Part shown: positions 9,449 through 18,101 of the stretch, one piece after another | Position numbering within the stretch: position 1 is the first letter of the stretch | Layout of the letters: each line of letters begins with the position of its first letter | Origin: JAAELZ01 sp965237995 | GTDB taxonomy: Bacteria > Pseudomonadota > Gammaproteobacteria > Arenicellales > Poriferihabitantaceae | Length of the DNA: 64,000 nucleotides | NCBI GenBank assembly: GCA_965237995.1 | Contig: CBDEGO010000002.1 | Location: 124,001-188,000 of the forward strand | Direction: 5' to 3' | The notes under the pieces: generated by a model | Told to the model about the DNA's origin: nothing | The model's database searches: none | Seen by the model: only the letters and a program-made list of their open reading frames with translations | Program-made: the position numbers and the translations under genes

Positions 9449-9473
9449 CATACTTAAAATACCTAATTACTCA

Positions 9474-10640
9474 ATGTCGCCCTTATCTAGCCTAGATCTG
9501 CTCACAAAGCTTATCTCCTTCGATACCACTAGTCGCACCAGCAACCTTGGTCTAATCGACTTCGTGCGTAACTATTTAAACGATTATGGCGTGCAATCCA
9601 CGCTTATTCATAATGAAGAAGGCGACCGAGCCAATCTATACGCCACCATTGGCCCAGATGATATCGGCGGCATTATGTTATCAGGCCATACCGATGTGGT
9701 GCCGGTTACCGGTCAAGCCTGGGACTCTGACCCATATAAACTGATCGAGCGCGACGGTTTACTGTATGGCCGAGGCAGTAGCGACATGAAAGGCTTTATT
9801 GCCAATATCTTGGCAGCCTTACCTATAATGACGCAAGGCAAACTCACCACACCTCTACATATTGCTTTGTCTTATGATGAAGAAATTGGCTGCGTGGGCG
9901 CCGCAGACATGGTGCAAAAACTCAAGCACCTTGAAGTCAAACCTAAATTCGGCATCATCGGCGAACCCACTTTGATGAAGAGCATCGTTGGGCATAAAGG
10001 TAAGCGCTCCTTTCGGGTGACTTTTACTGGTCACTCATGCCATTCAGCTTATATCAACGATGGCGTCAACGCGGTGGAGTTTGCAGCTAAGTTAGTCGTA
10101 TTTATCCAGCAAATGAATAAAAAACTGCTAGAGCGCGGCCAAACTGACTCTGGTTACTCTGTAGAACACTCCACTTTTCATACTGGACTGATTAACGGTG
10201 GCACGGTGATCAATATTGTCCCGAAAACCTGCCATTTCGATTTTGAAATTCGCCACTTGCCACAAGATGATATCGTCGCCCTACTCGGAGAAATTGAAAG
10301 CTACGCGATCAATGACTTACTACCCGCTATGCAAGCCATCAATCGGGCAAGCAAGTTAGAATTCAAAACCTTATCGGCCTATCCAGGGCTGCATAATCAT
10401 GCCGAATCAGAATGTGTACAAATGGTGTGCGATTTAACCAATCACCCTTGCACCAGTGAAAAGGTTAGCTTCGGCACCGAAGCAGGTTTGTTCCAAAATC
10501 ACATGGATATTTCGTGCGTGGTTTGTGGCCCAGGCAGCATTGAACAAGCCCACAAACCGAACGAATATATTAGCCATACACAATTAATTGAATGTGACGC
10601 CTTTATGCAGAAATTGACGCAGCAGTGTATTGCTAGCTAG
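9474..10640 (+). CDS. M20 metallopeptidase, acetylornithine deacetylase (ArgE)-like
   Basis: A 388-residue zinc amidohydrolase. Metal and catalytic motifs are present: SGHTDVVPV, GRGSSDMKGF and YDEEIGCVGA, followed by IGEPT; the dimerisation domain starts near HKGKRSFRVTFTGHSCHSA. ATG at 9474 is preferred over an upstream in-frame ATG at 9402, which lies inside the LysR gene. It resembles ArgE but lies in a catabolic island beside DUF1028 and RidA, not with arginine genes. Deacylation of an N-acyl or N-formyl intermediate of the island's pathway is more likely than ornithine synthesis; this is inference. Confidence 0.85.
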   Translation: MSPLSSLDLLTKLISFDTTSRTSNLGLIDFVRNYLNDYGVQSTLIHNEEGDRANLYATIGPDDIGGIMLSGHTDVVPVTGQAWDSDPYKLIERDGLLYGRGSSDMKGFIANILAALPIMTQGKLTTPLHIALSYDEEIGCVGAADMVQKLKHLEVKPKFGIIGEPTLMKSIVGHKGKRSFRVTFTGHSCHSAYINDGVNAVEFAAKLVVFIQQMNKKLLERGQTDSGYSVEHSTFHTGLINGGTVINIVPKTCHFDFEIRHLPQDDIVALLGEIESYAINDLLPAMQAINRASKLEFKTLSAYPGLHNHAESECVQMVCDLTNHPCTSEKVSFGTEAGLFQNHMDISCVVCGPGSIEQAHKPNEYISHTQLIECDAFMQKLTQQCIAS

Positions 10641-10794
10641 ACTAGACTGTGATTGGTGTAGTACGTTGGTATATCTACAGGAGAGAATACGAACAATTGA
10701 CGTAAGCCTTTACTTTTCAATCAAGTGACAGAATACTTCATTTCAGCCATTCAAACCATAAACTTAATTAGTCAAATTCGAAAATAGCAACAAA

Positions 10795-10887
10795 ATGAAA
10801 GCTACTTTAAAACTAGCGTTCATTTCCTTTTTTCTTAGTGGTTCAACTCTTAGTTATTCTGAAGCTACAATCCTAAGTAGCCGTTGA
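10795..10887 (+). pseudogene. 5' fragment of a secreted-protein gene
   Basis: ATG at 10795 opens a 30-residue frame whose N terminus (MKATLKLAFISFFLSGSTLS) looks like a complete signal peptide followed by only ten residues. The frame ends at a TGA formed by the GTTGAGC start of the repeat at 10883-10918. The simplest reading is a gene cut off where the repeat and the accessory genes behind it were inserted. A genuine 30-residue secreted peptide cannot be excluded. The rest of the 309-bp interval 10641-10949 holds no other gene. Confidence 0.5.
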
Positions 10888-10918
10888 GCTTGACTTTGAC
10901 AACCGCCAAAAACATAAT
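10883..10918 (+). promoter_or_regulatory. Dispersed promoter repeat, copy 1
   Basis: GTTGAGC at 10883-10889 is followed directly by TTGACT (10890-10895), a 17-bp spacer and CATAAT (10913-10918), a good sigma70 promoter pointing at the RidA gene 32 bp on. Preceding bases are CTAAGTAGCC, resembling CTAAGCGACC and CTAAGCGATC before the sites at 63.66 and 62.97 kb. The same block recurs on the minus strand in the 54-64 kb region. Confidence 0.75.
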
Positions 10919-10949
10919 TATTTGAGTCATTCAATATAGAACAAAAGAA

Positions 10950-11357
10950 ATGCGAAAACTAATATCTCAAGGCTCTCCATTTGAGAAAAATATTGGCTAT
11001 TCAAGGGCTGTTATTGAAGGCGAATGGATATTTGTATCAGGGACTACGGGCTATGATTATGCAACTATGGAAATTTCCGATATTACAGCTGAACAAGCAA
11101 AGCAATGCTTGGATAATATTCAGTGGGCACTAAATGAAGCTGGAGCCAGCTTAAAGGATGTTGTGAGAGTTCACTACATACTCCCAAATGCGTCAGAGTT
11201 TGAAAGTTGTTGGCCAATACTTAGGTCTTATTTTGGGGGTGTCTTACCTGCTGCAACGATGTTCTCAGCTGGTCTAGCTGATCCAAAAATGAAAATAGAA
11301 ATAGAAGTTACTGCAAAATTAGACTCCTTCCATATGGAGTCGAGCACTGATGATTGA
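10950..11357 (+). CDS. RidA family protein
   Basis: A 135-residue RidA/YjgF protein distinct from the one at 6515. Family features are SPFEKNIGYSRAVIEGEWIF near the N terminus, VSGTTGYDYATMEI, QCLDNIQWALNEAGASLKDV, YFGGVLPAATMF and KIEIEVTAKLD. It likely detoxifies reactive enamine or imine intermediates in the cytosol. It starts 32 bp after a strong promoter in the dispersed repeat and overlaps the following LysE gene by eight bases. Its position between a truncated gene and a frameshifted gene suggests an acquired unit rather than part of the catabolic island. Confidence 0.88.
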   Translation: MRKLISQGSPFEKNIGYSRAVIEGEWIFVSGTTGYDYATMEISDITAEQAKQCLDNIQWALNEAGASLKDVVRVHYILPNASEFESCWPILRSYFGGVLPAATMFSAGLADPKMKIEIEVTAKLDSFHMESSTDD

Positions 11358-11964
11358 TCAAGTTCTAGTTGTCATTGGTGTAACATTCTTAGTAATGATT
11401 TCACCGGGTCCAGATATGGTGATTGTTACTCGAAATACCCTGATGATGGGTCGGCGCAGTGGCCTACTTACTTCGTTAGGGGTTTTAACAGGTAATCTTG
11501 TTCACATCACCTATTGTGTGATTGGTATAGGTTGGCTTATTTCACAGAGTATTCTAGCGTTTAGTATTCTGAAATACTTGGGGGCAGCCTACCTTATCTA
11601 TCTTGGATACATGAGTTACCGAACTAAGCCCGTGCCGTTAAATCAAATCACGATTATCTCGAAAAGCTCCGATCGAACTGCTTTTATTCAAGGATTTTTA
11701 AATAATATTCTTAATCCAAAGGGGACGTTATTCTATCTCGGTGTTTTCACCGTTATTATAAGCCCGCAATCATCTTGGTTTGAGATGCTAATACTAGTCA
11801 TTATTATGAAGCTTGTAAGCGCGAGCTTCTGGCTTGTGTTTGTCGTTACTCTCGATAGGCAATTTGTGCGCTCATTTTTCGATAGAGCACAAATGGCAAT
11901 AAATCGAGTATTCGGTACTTTACTTATTGCACTTGGAATTAAGGTAGCATTATTGGAGCGGTAG
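11350..11964 (+). CDS. LysE/RhtB family amino-acid exporter
   Basis: A 204-residue membrane protein with the LysE/RhtB pattern: N-terminal SPGPDMVIVTRNTLMMGRRS (about residues 18-37), a central LNNILNPKGTLFYLGVF segment and five to six hydrophobic helices. Such proteins export amino acids or their derivatives by proton antiport. It overlaps the RidA gene by eight bases and should be cotranscribed. Two further LysE genes lie at 52.9 and 54.9 kb in the accessory region, which fits a shared origin of these two patches. Substrate unknown. Confidence 0.9.
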   Translation: MIDQVLVVIGVTFLVMISPGPDMVIVTRNTLMMGRRSGLLTSLGVLTGNLVHITYCVIGIGWLISQSILAFSILKYLGAAYLIYLGYMSYRTKPVPLNQITIISKSSDRTAFIQGFLNNILNPKGTLFYLGVFTVIISPQSSWFEMLILVIIMKLVSASFWLVFVVTLDRQFVRSFFDRAQMAINRVFGTLLIALGIKVALLER

Positions 11965-12000
11965 AGTGTAGCCTGCTTGAAACAATCGCTGTGAATGACG

Positions 12001-12041
12001 GCTTAGGGCCATTGGAAATGACCAACCGCCTCTGCCATACT
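12001..12041 (+). repeat. Degenerate copy of the dispersed promoter repeat
   Basis: GCTTAGGGCCATTGG is followed by TGACCAACCGCC and CATACT at 12036-12041. Compared with the copy at 10883 it keeps the CTnAG..GCC lead, the TGAC-AACCGCC block and the -10 hexamer, but the GTTGAGC and TTGACT parts are eroded. It lies between the LysE stop and the RNA ligase-like gene. Homology is probable, not certain. Confidence 0.4.
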
Positions 12042-12121
12042 CATCATGGTCACTCAAACGACAAAGGAATTATGTCTATATGACGTCTGACCATTGTTGC
12101 ACACCCTAAAGAACTTTCTTT

Positions 12122-12663
12122 ATGAATCGCTTCGCAATTGAACTTTATTTTGATTTGGAAAGTAAAAGTAAATTAGTTCCTCTATGGGATAGGCTTCAAC
12201 ACAAGCAATCATTAGAGCCTCTTTGTGCTTCAAGGGGTTATATCCCCCATATATCATTGTTAGTAGCTGCTGAGTTAGCCCCCGAGGAGTTAGTGCCCAT
12301 CGTTCGTGAGTTCGCTAATAAAACCGCTGCATTGGATATTAGTCTTTCATACTTTGGTATGTTCAAGACTGACGCTAGCAGTAGCCTTTGGTTTGGTCCT
12401 AATCATTCTCCAGAACTAAAAATCCTGCATCAAAAACTTTATTCGCAAGTCCAACCATTAAACATAGATTGGTTGCCATACTATGCTCCCGAGTACTGGG
12501 TTCCACATTGTGGAATTTTGGCCAATCGAACGTTTGAGATTTGCGTGGAGGCCCTCCGCACTGTCAGGATGTTGAGCTTCCACTCTTGGCTCGGTTAGAG
12601 AGTCTTGCTTTGGTCGATTTTATTGATGGAGTTGAGTTTTGCATAGAGCCTTTGACCGGTTAG
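12122..12663 (+). pseudogene. Frameshifted 2'-5' RNA ligase-like protein
   Basis: The frame from 12122 encodes 158 residues with the two His motifs of the 2H phosphoesterase/RNA ligase superfamily: PHISLL near residue 40 and a weaker VPHCGIL near residue 126. It ends at 12598, but the next frame continues with LPLLARLESLALVDFIDG up to a stop at 12663, which matches the expected C-terminal strand. A single frameshift near 12575 therefore splits the gene. Either it is a recent pseudogene or there is one sequencing indel. It is the last gene of the accessory patch before dusC. Confidence 0.65.
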
Positions 12664-12947
12664 CCTAGGTATATAACAATTACTGACCGTCTCTTGTGGG
12701 CGGTGATCTCAACCGTTCACCAGATTTCGTTAACGTGCCTTTTTGCCCTCTTCCGTAAGTTTTCTGTTCAAGTGCTCTCGCTAGTTCCTCTAGAGGCCTT
12801 TTGCTTCACTTTTACCGCGGTGATCAATAAACTCCTCGTCTATTTGGTACAATTCGCATTTAGTTTCTTGCGTACTTTTAAACCCCGTTATGCTATCGGC
12901 TAATCCAATTGCTTTGTGATGTTGGTACTCGTCACCCAGTTCATGCC

Positions 12948-13934
12948 ATGAATCTTTATCTTGCGCCTATGCAAGGTGTGGTTGATTACAACATGCGCAA
13001 AATACTCACTAACATTGGTGGGTATCACCGTTGTGTAACCGAGTTTATTCGAGTGGCGCAATTTCCGCTGCCAGATCATACTTTTTACCGATACTGCCCC
13101 GAACTCAAAACAGGTGGCCGAACAGAATCAGGCGTGCCAGTGCATGTTCAATTGTTAGGCAGTGAACCAGATAAAATTGCACAGCATGCTAAGCAAGCAG
13201 TGCGTTTAGGCGCACTCGGCATTGATTTGAACTTTGGCTGCCCCGCAAAGGTGGTTAACCGTCATGGTGGTGGCTCAGCGCTGCTTACCCAACCTAACTT
13301 GGTGGGTGAAATAATTAAAACTGTACGCGATTGCTTACATCCAGACATCATCGTGTCCGCAAAAATAAGGCTCGGTTTTGACAACGCAGATCGACTACCT
13401 GAGATCATTGAACAAATAAATGCTGCGGCCCCAAATGAATTGTGCATCCACGCGCGCACGCGCCAAGATGGTTACAAACCCCCAGCCTATTGGCATTTTT
13501 TAGCAGCGCTTAACTTACCGAATAACTGTACGCTTATTACCAATGGCGAAATTTGGTCTTATACAGATGCGGCTAAAGCACTACAACAAAGCAAGGGGGA
13601 TGCATTGATGCTTGGACGAGGTGCGCTGAGTTGCCCAGACTTAGCCCTGCAAATTGAACATGGTATAACCGGCACAGCCTACCGCGCCATACAATGGCCA
13701 GACGTCCTGCAACTGTGCGAGGCTTACTTTCTTAGTTGTGATAGTCTCGACCCTGCCCACACAGGTAACCGCACTAAGCAATGGTTGAGTTACTTAATGC
13801 GTGAGTATTCTGAAGCAAGGCCCTTTTTTCACACTATCAAGCGTTTACGGGCTCGGCAAGACATTGCTCAGTTATTTATACAGGCACGAAGGCTTGCAGA
13901 ATCAGATACTGAACAATTGAAATGGGCGAGTTAA
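12948..13934 (+). CDS. dusC: tRNA-dihydrouridine(16) synthase DusC
   Basis: A 328-residue FMN enzyme that reduces uridine to dihydrouridine in the tRNA D-loop. Diagnostic segments are NLYLAPMQGVVD at the start, the catalytic-cysteine loop GIDLNFGCPAKVVNRHGGG (about residues 92-110) and AKIRLGF. The ATG at 12948 is chosen because it places the conserved MNLYLAPM at the N terminus; an upstream in-frame start adds 13 unmatched residues. The Cys loop and C-terminal region (LMREYSEARPFFHTIKRLR) fit the DusC rather than the DusA or DusB branch. The 284 bp before it hold no gene. Confidence 0.9.
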   Translation: MNLYLAPMQGVVDYNMRKILTNIGGYHRCVTEFIRVAQFPLPDHTFYRYCPELKTGGRTESGVPVHVQLLGSEPDKIAQHAKQAVRLGALGIDLNFGCPAKVVNRHGGGSALLTQPNLVGEIIKTVRDCLHPDIIVSAKIRLGFDNADRLPEIIEQINAAAPNELCIHARTRQDGYKPPAYWHFLAALNLPNNCTLITNGEIWSYTDAAKALQQSKGDALMLGRGALSCPDLALQIEHGITGTAYRAIQWPDVLQLCEAYFLSCDSLDPAHTGNRTKQWLSYLMREYSEARPFFHTIKRLRARQDIAQLFIQARRLAESDTEQLKWAS

Positions 13935-13979
13935 GCGCGATATTGTAAGCATGCCAATTGCAACTGTTAAGGCCTAAAC

Positions 13980-15458
13980 GTGTCTAGCTTCGGATTAAAA
14001 GCGCGCCGAGCGCTTGCATTTATTGTGTTCCTGTTAGCACTGCTATTTTTACTGTTTGTATTTTTCGCCACCAAAAATGCGCTAGAGGTTTGGGAACGGC
14101 TACAAGCCATGCCTACGGCCATTTTTTATGCTTATGCTTTGGCGATAGCCGCTTTTGTGATTGCCAGCGGTTGGCTGATCTATAAATTATTGCGCAGGCC
14201 CCAATCTGCGCCGACAAGCACCACAGCACTGGATGAAACGACTGTTCACTCACAACTAGCGCAGGCACAAGAAGCGGGAATTGATACCCAAGAGATACAA
14301 AAAGAGATTGAGCAACTAACGCGCCGCAAAGCAACAGGACGCATATATATCGCATTATTCGGTGAAGTAAGCACCGGAAAATCTTCTTTAATCAACGCTT
14401 TATTGCCTGATGCTAAAGTAGATATTAGTGCGCGCGCTGGTTCAACCCAAACAATAAACGAGTACATCTGGCAAAGCCCCGCTGGTGATGAATTAGTACT
14501 AACCGATCTACCCGGTAGAAACGAAGCAGACAGCGCACTGGAGAGCGTTATTGAAGAAGAAGCACGTCGCGCCCAATTGGTAATTTATATGTGCGACTCC
14601 GACTTAAGCCGTAATCAATTGAACGATGTTATCCGATTAAGCGAATTTAATAAGCCACTTATTTTGTGCATTAATAAAAGCGACCGGTTAATCGATACTG
14701 ATAAAGCTAAACTGGAAAAACATATCAAGCAACAAGTGACTACAAATACCCCCATAACACTTGTGTTTGTGCAATCAGGCGGTGAAGAAGAAGTCGTTTT
14801 AATCGGCGAAGATAAGCAAGAGCACACTATCACACGCGCTAGAAAGGTTGAAGTTGAGTCACTTATACAGGCGATTCAAAGCCAAATCGATGACCAATCT
14901 GAACAGTTGCATCAACTTAGAGACGCCAGTGTATTTGTATTGATGCAGCAAAAATTAGATTCTGCGACAGCACAACACCGAGATCAAGAAGGTGAAAAAA
15001 TTGTAAAGAGCGGCACTAAAAAAGCTGTTTTTGGTGCTTTGGCGTCAGTAAGCCCAGGCAGTGATCTCATTATCCAAGGCTTAATTGGTACGACCATGGT
15101 GAAAGATTTGTGCAAACTTCACGATGCGTCGTTTAAAGACATTGATATCGACCAATTTTTTGACTTTAGCCAAGGTCATATCAAAAAGTCTACACCTCTA
15201 TTGTTAGCGCTGGCGGGTAACGCCATGAAAGCCTTTCCGGGTATCGGTACTGTCACCGGCGGCATTACGCATGCCTTTGCGTATGGCCTTATTTTTGATG
15301 CACTAGGTCGTGCAGTACAGCAGACACTAAAAACCCGAGGCGAATTAAAGCCAGTTCCTGCTGCAATTAGTTTTACCGATTATCTTGGGCAAAATATGAA
15401 TGAGCGTAAAACTGATGTCGCCAAAATGATCTTTGAGCAGATTAGGAATAGATCATGA
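13980..15458 (+). CDS. Membrane-anchored dynamin-like/Era-like GTPase with DUF697-type C terminus
   Basis: A 492-residue protein starting at GTG. Two hydrophobic helices (about residues 12-32 and 45-66) are followed by a coiled stretch and a GTPase domain: G1 GEVSTGKSS near residue 128, G3 DLPGRNEAD near 178 and G4 NKSD near 229. The C-terminal half is hydrophobic and glycine-rich (GTKKAVFGALASVSPGSDLI) like DUF697 proteins. It overlaps the next GTPase gene by four bases (ATGA), so the pair is coupled and probably acts as a heteromeric membrane GTPase. Cellular role unknown; membrane remodelling or stress roles are guesses. Confidence 0.8.
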   Translation: MSSFGLKARRALAFIVFLLALLFLLFVFFATKNALEVWERLQAMPTAIFYAYALAIAAFVIASGWLIYKLLRRPQSAPTSTTALDETTVHSQLAQAQEAGIDTQEIQKEIEQLTRRKATGRIYIALFGEVSTGKSSLINALLPDAKVDISARAGSTQTINEYIWQSPAGDELVLTDLPGRNEADSALESVIEEEARRAQLVIYMCDSDLSRNQLNDVIRLSEFNKPLILCINKSDRLIDTDKAKLEKHIKQQVTTNTPITLVFVQSGGEEEVVLIGEDKQEHTITRARKVEVESLIQAIQSQIDDQSEQLHQLRDASVFVLMQQKLDSATAQHRDQEGEKIVKSGTKKAVFGALASVSPGSDLIIQGLIGTTMVKDLCKLHDASFKDIDIDQFFDFSQGHIKKSTPLLLALAGNAMKAFPGIGTVTGGITHAFAYGLIFDALGRAVQQTLKTRGELKPVPAAISFTDYLGQNMNERKTDVAKMIFEQIRNRS

Positions 15459-16744
15459 CCGCCGCAAACAAGCACGGTGACAAGCACGTTGAACTGGCGA
15501 CTGAAAGTCTGAATCAATTGCTTAACGACACCAGAGTACCCAGCTCCGTTCGCAGCGCCTTAAGCAGCGAATACGCTAAATTAACACAAATGCTAACCAA
15601 GCTAGAGCAGCAGCAATTGCACATCGCGGTGTTCGGGCGCGTGAGTGTCGGGAAGTCTTCTGTGTTAAACGCGTTAATGGGCAAGCCATTGTTTTCAACT
15701 AGTGTATTGCATGGTGAAACCAAGACGGCTGATCAAGCGCAATGGCGTGAAGTCGATGCCGGCGGTGTATTTTTAATCGATACCCCCGGCATTAATGAAG
15801 CGAACGGCGAAGAACGTGAAGCCATCGCACTAGAAGTCACCAATCGAAGTGACCTAATATTATTTGTCGTTGATAGTGATTTAACTCATGTTGAGCTCCA
15901 AGCGTTACGTACGGTGGTACAAACAGCGCGGCCTGTCTTATTAGTGATAAATAAGATAGATCAATATACTCATGCGCAGCGAGAAACACTGCGTTTGAGT
16001 ATCGAAGATAAAGTCAACGGATTAATAGACAGCGAAAATATACTGTTTTGTGCAGCCGCGCCAAACAAGCAAACTGTCATAAAAATCAACGAAGCAGGAG
16101 AAGAAGTTGAGTCACAGCGATCGCGCCCTGCGGATATTCAGAAACTAAAGGCACGACTTTGGGAAATCATCGAGCACGATGGTAAAACGCTATCAGCGCT
16201 GAACGCTAGTTTATTCGCTAGTGATATAAGTGAACAACTAGGGCAAAAAATACTACTTACTCGACAACAACTTGGGGAAAGAACCATTGGCTTATATTGC
16301 CTAGCTAAAGGGGTTGCAGTGGCGATTAACCCGCTCCCTTTAACAGATATTATCGCAGCCGCTGCCATCGACGTCGGCATGATCGTGCACTTATCCAAAC
16401 TGTACGACTTACCCATGAGTAAAACTGAAGCAAGCGAATTAATTGGCACGATAGCGGCACAAATGTTAGCTTTATACAGCAGTTTTTGGGCGATTCACTT
16501 TGCCTCATCGGCACTTAAAGTTGGAACAGCGGGCTTATCAACGTTAATAACGGGGGCTGCGCAAGGCGGCATTGCTTGGTACAGCACCTTAGTAGTGGGC
16601 GAAGCCGCTAAAACTTATTTAGCCAAGGGCAAGTCATGGGGTAAAGCTGGCCCTAAATTGACGGTGATGGAAATTCTTGACCGATTAGACCGAGATTCCG
16701 TTATTCAAAACGCAAAGTCTGAAATAAAACATGCACTTAAATAG
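15455..16744 (+). CDS. Second Era-like GTPase with DUF697-type C terminus
   Basis: A 429-residue paralogue of the preceding GTPase without the N-terminal anchor. G1 is GRVSVGKSS near residue 61, G3 is DTPGINEAN near 109, G4 is NKID near 169. The C-terminal part (about 285-400) has hydrophobic helices and GTAGLSTLITGAAQGGIAWY, again DUF697-like. It starts inside the stop of the upstream gene and is followed 46 bp later by a protease gene. Tandem, coupled GTPase pairs like this suggest an obligate complex. Confidence 0.8.
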   Translation: MTAANKHGDKHVELATESLNQLLNDTRVPSSVRSALSSEYAKLTQMLTKLEQQQLHIAVFGRVSVGKSSVLNALMGKPLFSTSVLHGETKTADQAQWREVDAGGVFLIDTPGINEANGEEREAIALEVTNRSDLILFVVDSDLTHVELQALRTVVQTARPVLLVINKIDQYTHAQRETLRLSIEDKVNGLIDSENILFCAAAPNKQTVIKINEAGEEVESQRSRPADIQKLKARLWEIIEHDGKTLSALNASLFASDISEQLGQKILLTRQQLGERTIGLYCLAKGVAVAINPLPLTDIIAAAAIDVGMIVHLSKLYDLPMSKTEASELIGTIAAQMLALYSSFWAIHFASSALKVGTAGLSTLITGAAQGGIAWYSTLVVGEAAKTYLAKGKSWGKAGPKLTVMEILDRLDRDSVIQNAKSEIKHALK

Positions 16745-16790
16745 CTTGATTAGCCAGCACCTTAAATTCAATACAGAGGCGCAATAAGCT

Positions 16791-17294
16791 ATGAGAATGA
16801 GCATTGCCTTATTATTTTGGTTGGCGTTCTTAGGCAGTATTACTTGGTTTTTCAGTCATACCCTAAAAAATGCCAACAACCCTAACAAGGTGGTGTTAAT
16901 TCAACAAGGCAAGAATCAATCTACAGAGGTGGTATTAAAGCGTAATCAAAATGGCCACTATATTGCACCCGGTTTGATCAACGGGCAATCCGTCACCTTT
17001 TTGCTCGATACTGGCGCTACCCATATTAGTATTCCATTAAGTGTCGCCAAGCGCCTACAACTACGTAATGGCATCGATTTAGAAATGCACACCGCTAACG
17101 GCACAGCGACCGTACATTCAACGCGTATTGAGTCGGTCAGCCTTGGGAATATTCAGTCAAATACAGTGGTCGCCCACGTTAACCCAAATATGCTGAGTGA
17201 ACATGTATTGCTGGGTATGACATTTTTAAAGCATCTAGAAATAACACAGCTAGGCAATACGCTGACGTTACGCGTGCCGCAACTGAAGCAATAG
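16791..17294 (+). CDS. Retropepsin-like aspartic protease, membrane-anchored
   Basis: A 167-residue protein with an N-terminal membrane helix (about residues 5-22) and a clan AA aspartyl protease domain: FLLDTGATHISIP near residue 75 carries the catalytic D-T-G, and HVLLGMTFLKHLEI near 145 is the conserved hydrophobic-G segment. This matches the single-domain bacterial retropepsin family that works as a dimer, facing the periplasm. Its 46-bp distance from the GTPase pair suggests the same transcript. Between it and the convergent gene at 17402 is an imperfect inverted repeat (CTGAGT ... ACTCAG, 17309-17349) that might act as a terminator. Confidence 0.82.
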   Translation: MRMSIALLFWLAFLGSITWFFSHTLKNANNPNKVVLIQQGKNQSTEVVLKRNQNGHYIAPGLINGQSVTFLLDTGATHISIPLSVAKRLQLRNGIDLEMHTANGTATVHSTRIESVSLGNIQSNTVVAHVNPNMLSEHVLLGMTFLKHLEITQLGNTLTLRVPQLKQ

Positions 17295-17401
17295 GCGAGT
17301 TAACACCGCTGAGTAATATTGCGAGAAGTAACAAGTATTTCGCACTCAGAGTTTAGCATTTGATCTCAAGCTCGTAAGTCAACTGACTAGATTCGAAATA
17401 T

Positions 17402-17974
17402 CTATATTCGACAGTTTGATTTTGTTGCACGCTCTATTTTAGCAACTCCACTATCAAAAAGGACGGAAGCAACTTTTGGCTTGTCTATAAATTGTTCGTC
17501 TCCATTCCTTATATTTTTCTCTCTAGCCTTTCCGCTTGTTGAGTTAATATTCTCGTACCCTCCGTAATGCAAATGGATATATTCATTTGGGCTTAGCTTA
17601 GGTACTTGGATAACAGCATCTTTAGAATTATAGCTATATGGAACAGTAGACATTGGTCCCGATTCTATTAGAAGAGATTGGCCTGAGGGTATTAGCATAT
17701 GTAGGGCGTTACCATAGAGTATTTCAACGTCTCCTCGTCGAGTGATAAAATCAAATTCTAAATTCACTCGTATGTTTTTAGCTACAGTGTCAGACTTATT
17801 GATTATTAATATTTCTCTATCAATACATTGTTTGTCGCTGGTTTCTGAACTAGCGATAGTCGCTATTAGCTGACCACGAAACAAGGACATAAATGCTTCA
17901 TTATTTACAAACCCTAGAACTAGAGTGACGATCAATGTTAAAACCGCCAACGGCTCCTTTTTTAAGATACTCAT
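17402..17974 (-). CDS. Hypothetical membrane-anchored protein
   Basis: A 190-residue protein when started at the ATG at 17974, which has GAGAG upstream; an earlier in-frame ATG at 18028 would add 18 residues. Residues 1-25 contain one hydrophobic helix (EPLAVLTLIVTLVLGFV). The rest is predicted soluble, with many beta-prone stretches and a C-terminal basic end (ERATKSNCRI). I recognise no family. It directly abuts the RAYT element, and its AT-rich composition differs from the GTPase genes, so it may be an acquired gene. Confidence 0.65.
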   Translation of the reverse strand: MSILKKEPLAVLTLIVTLVLGFVNNEAFMSLFRGQLIATIASSETSDKQCIDREILIINKSDTVAKNIRVNLEFDFITRRGDVEILYGNALHMLIPSGQSLLIESGPMSTVPYSYNSKDAVIQVPKLSPNEYIHLHYGGYENINSTSGKAREKNIRNGDEQFIDKPKVASVLFDSGVAKIERATKSNCRI

Positions 17975-18077
17975 AGTGACTCTCTTGTTTCTCAAACTAA
18001 CTATAACGACACAAGTGTATTCGAGCAAGCATATACGGGGTCTGGTTACTAAAAACTCAGAATCAATGGGGTCAAAT

Positions 18078-18101
18078 CAATGGGGTCAGACACGATTGAT
18101 T
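18078..18101 (+). repeat. Left 24-bp inverted repeat of the RAYT element
   Basis: Perfect reverse complement of 18864-18887. It encodes the last residues (INRV) and stop codon of the transposase on the minus strand. A shortened direct copy lies immediately left of it at 18065-18078. Confidence 0.85.

Noticed and set aside
12664..12947. Reading frame of 69 codons before dusC
   Set aside because: No ribosome site, odd hydrophobic composition and no family resemblance.
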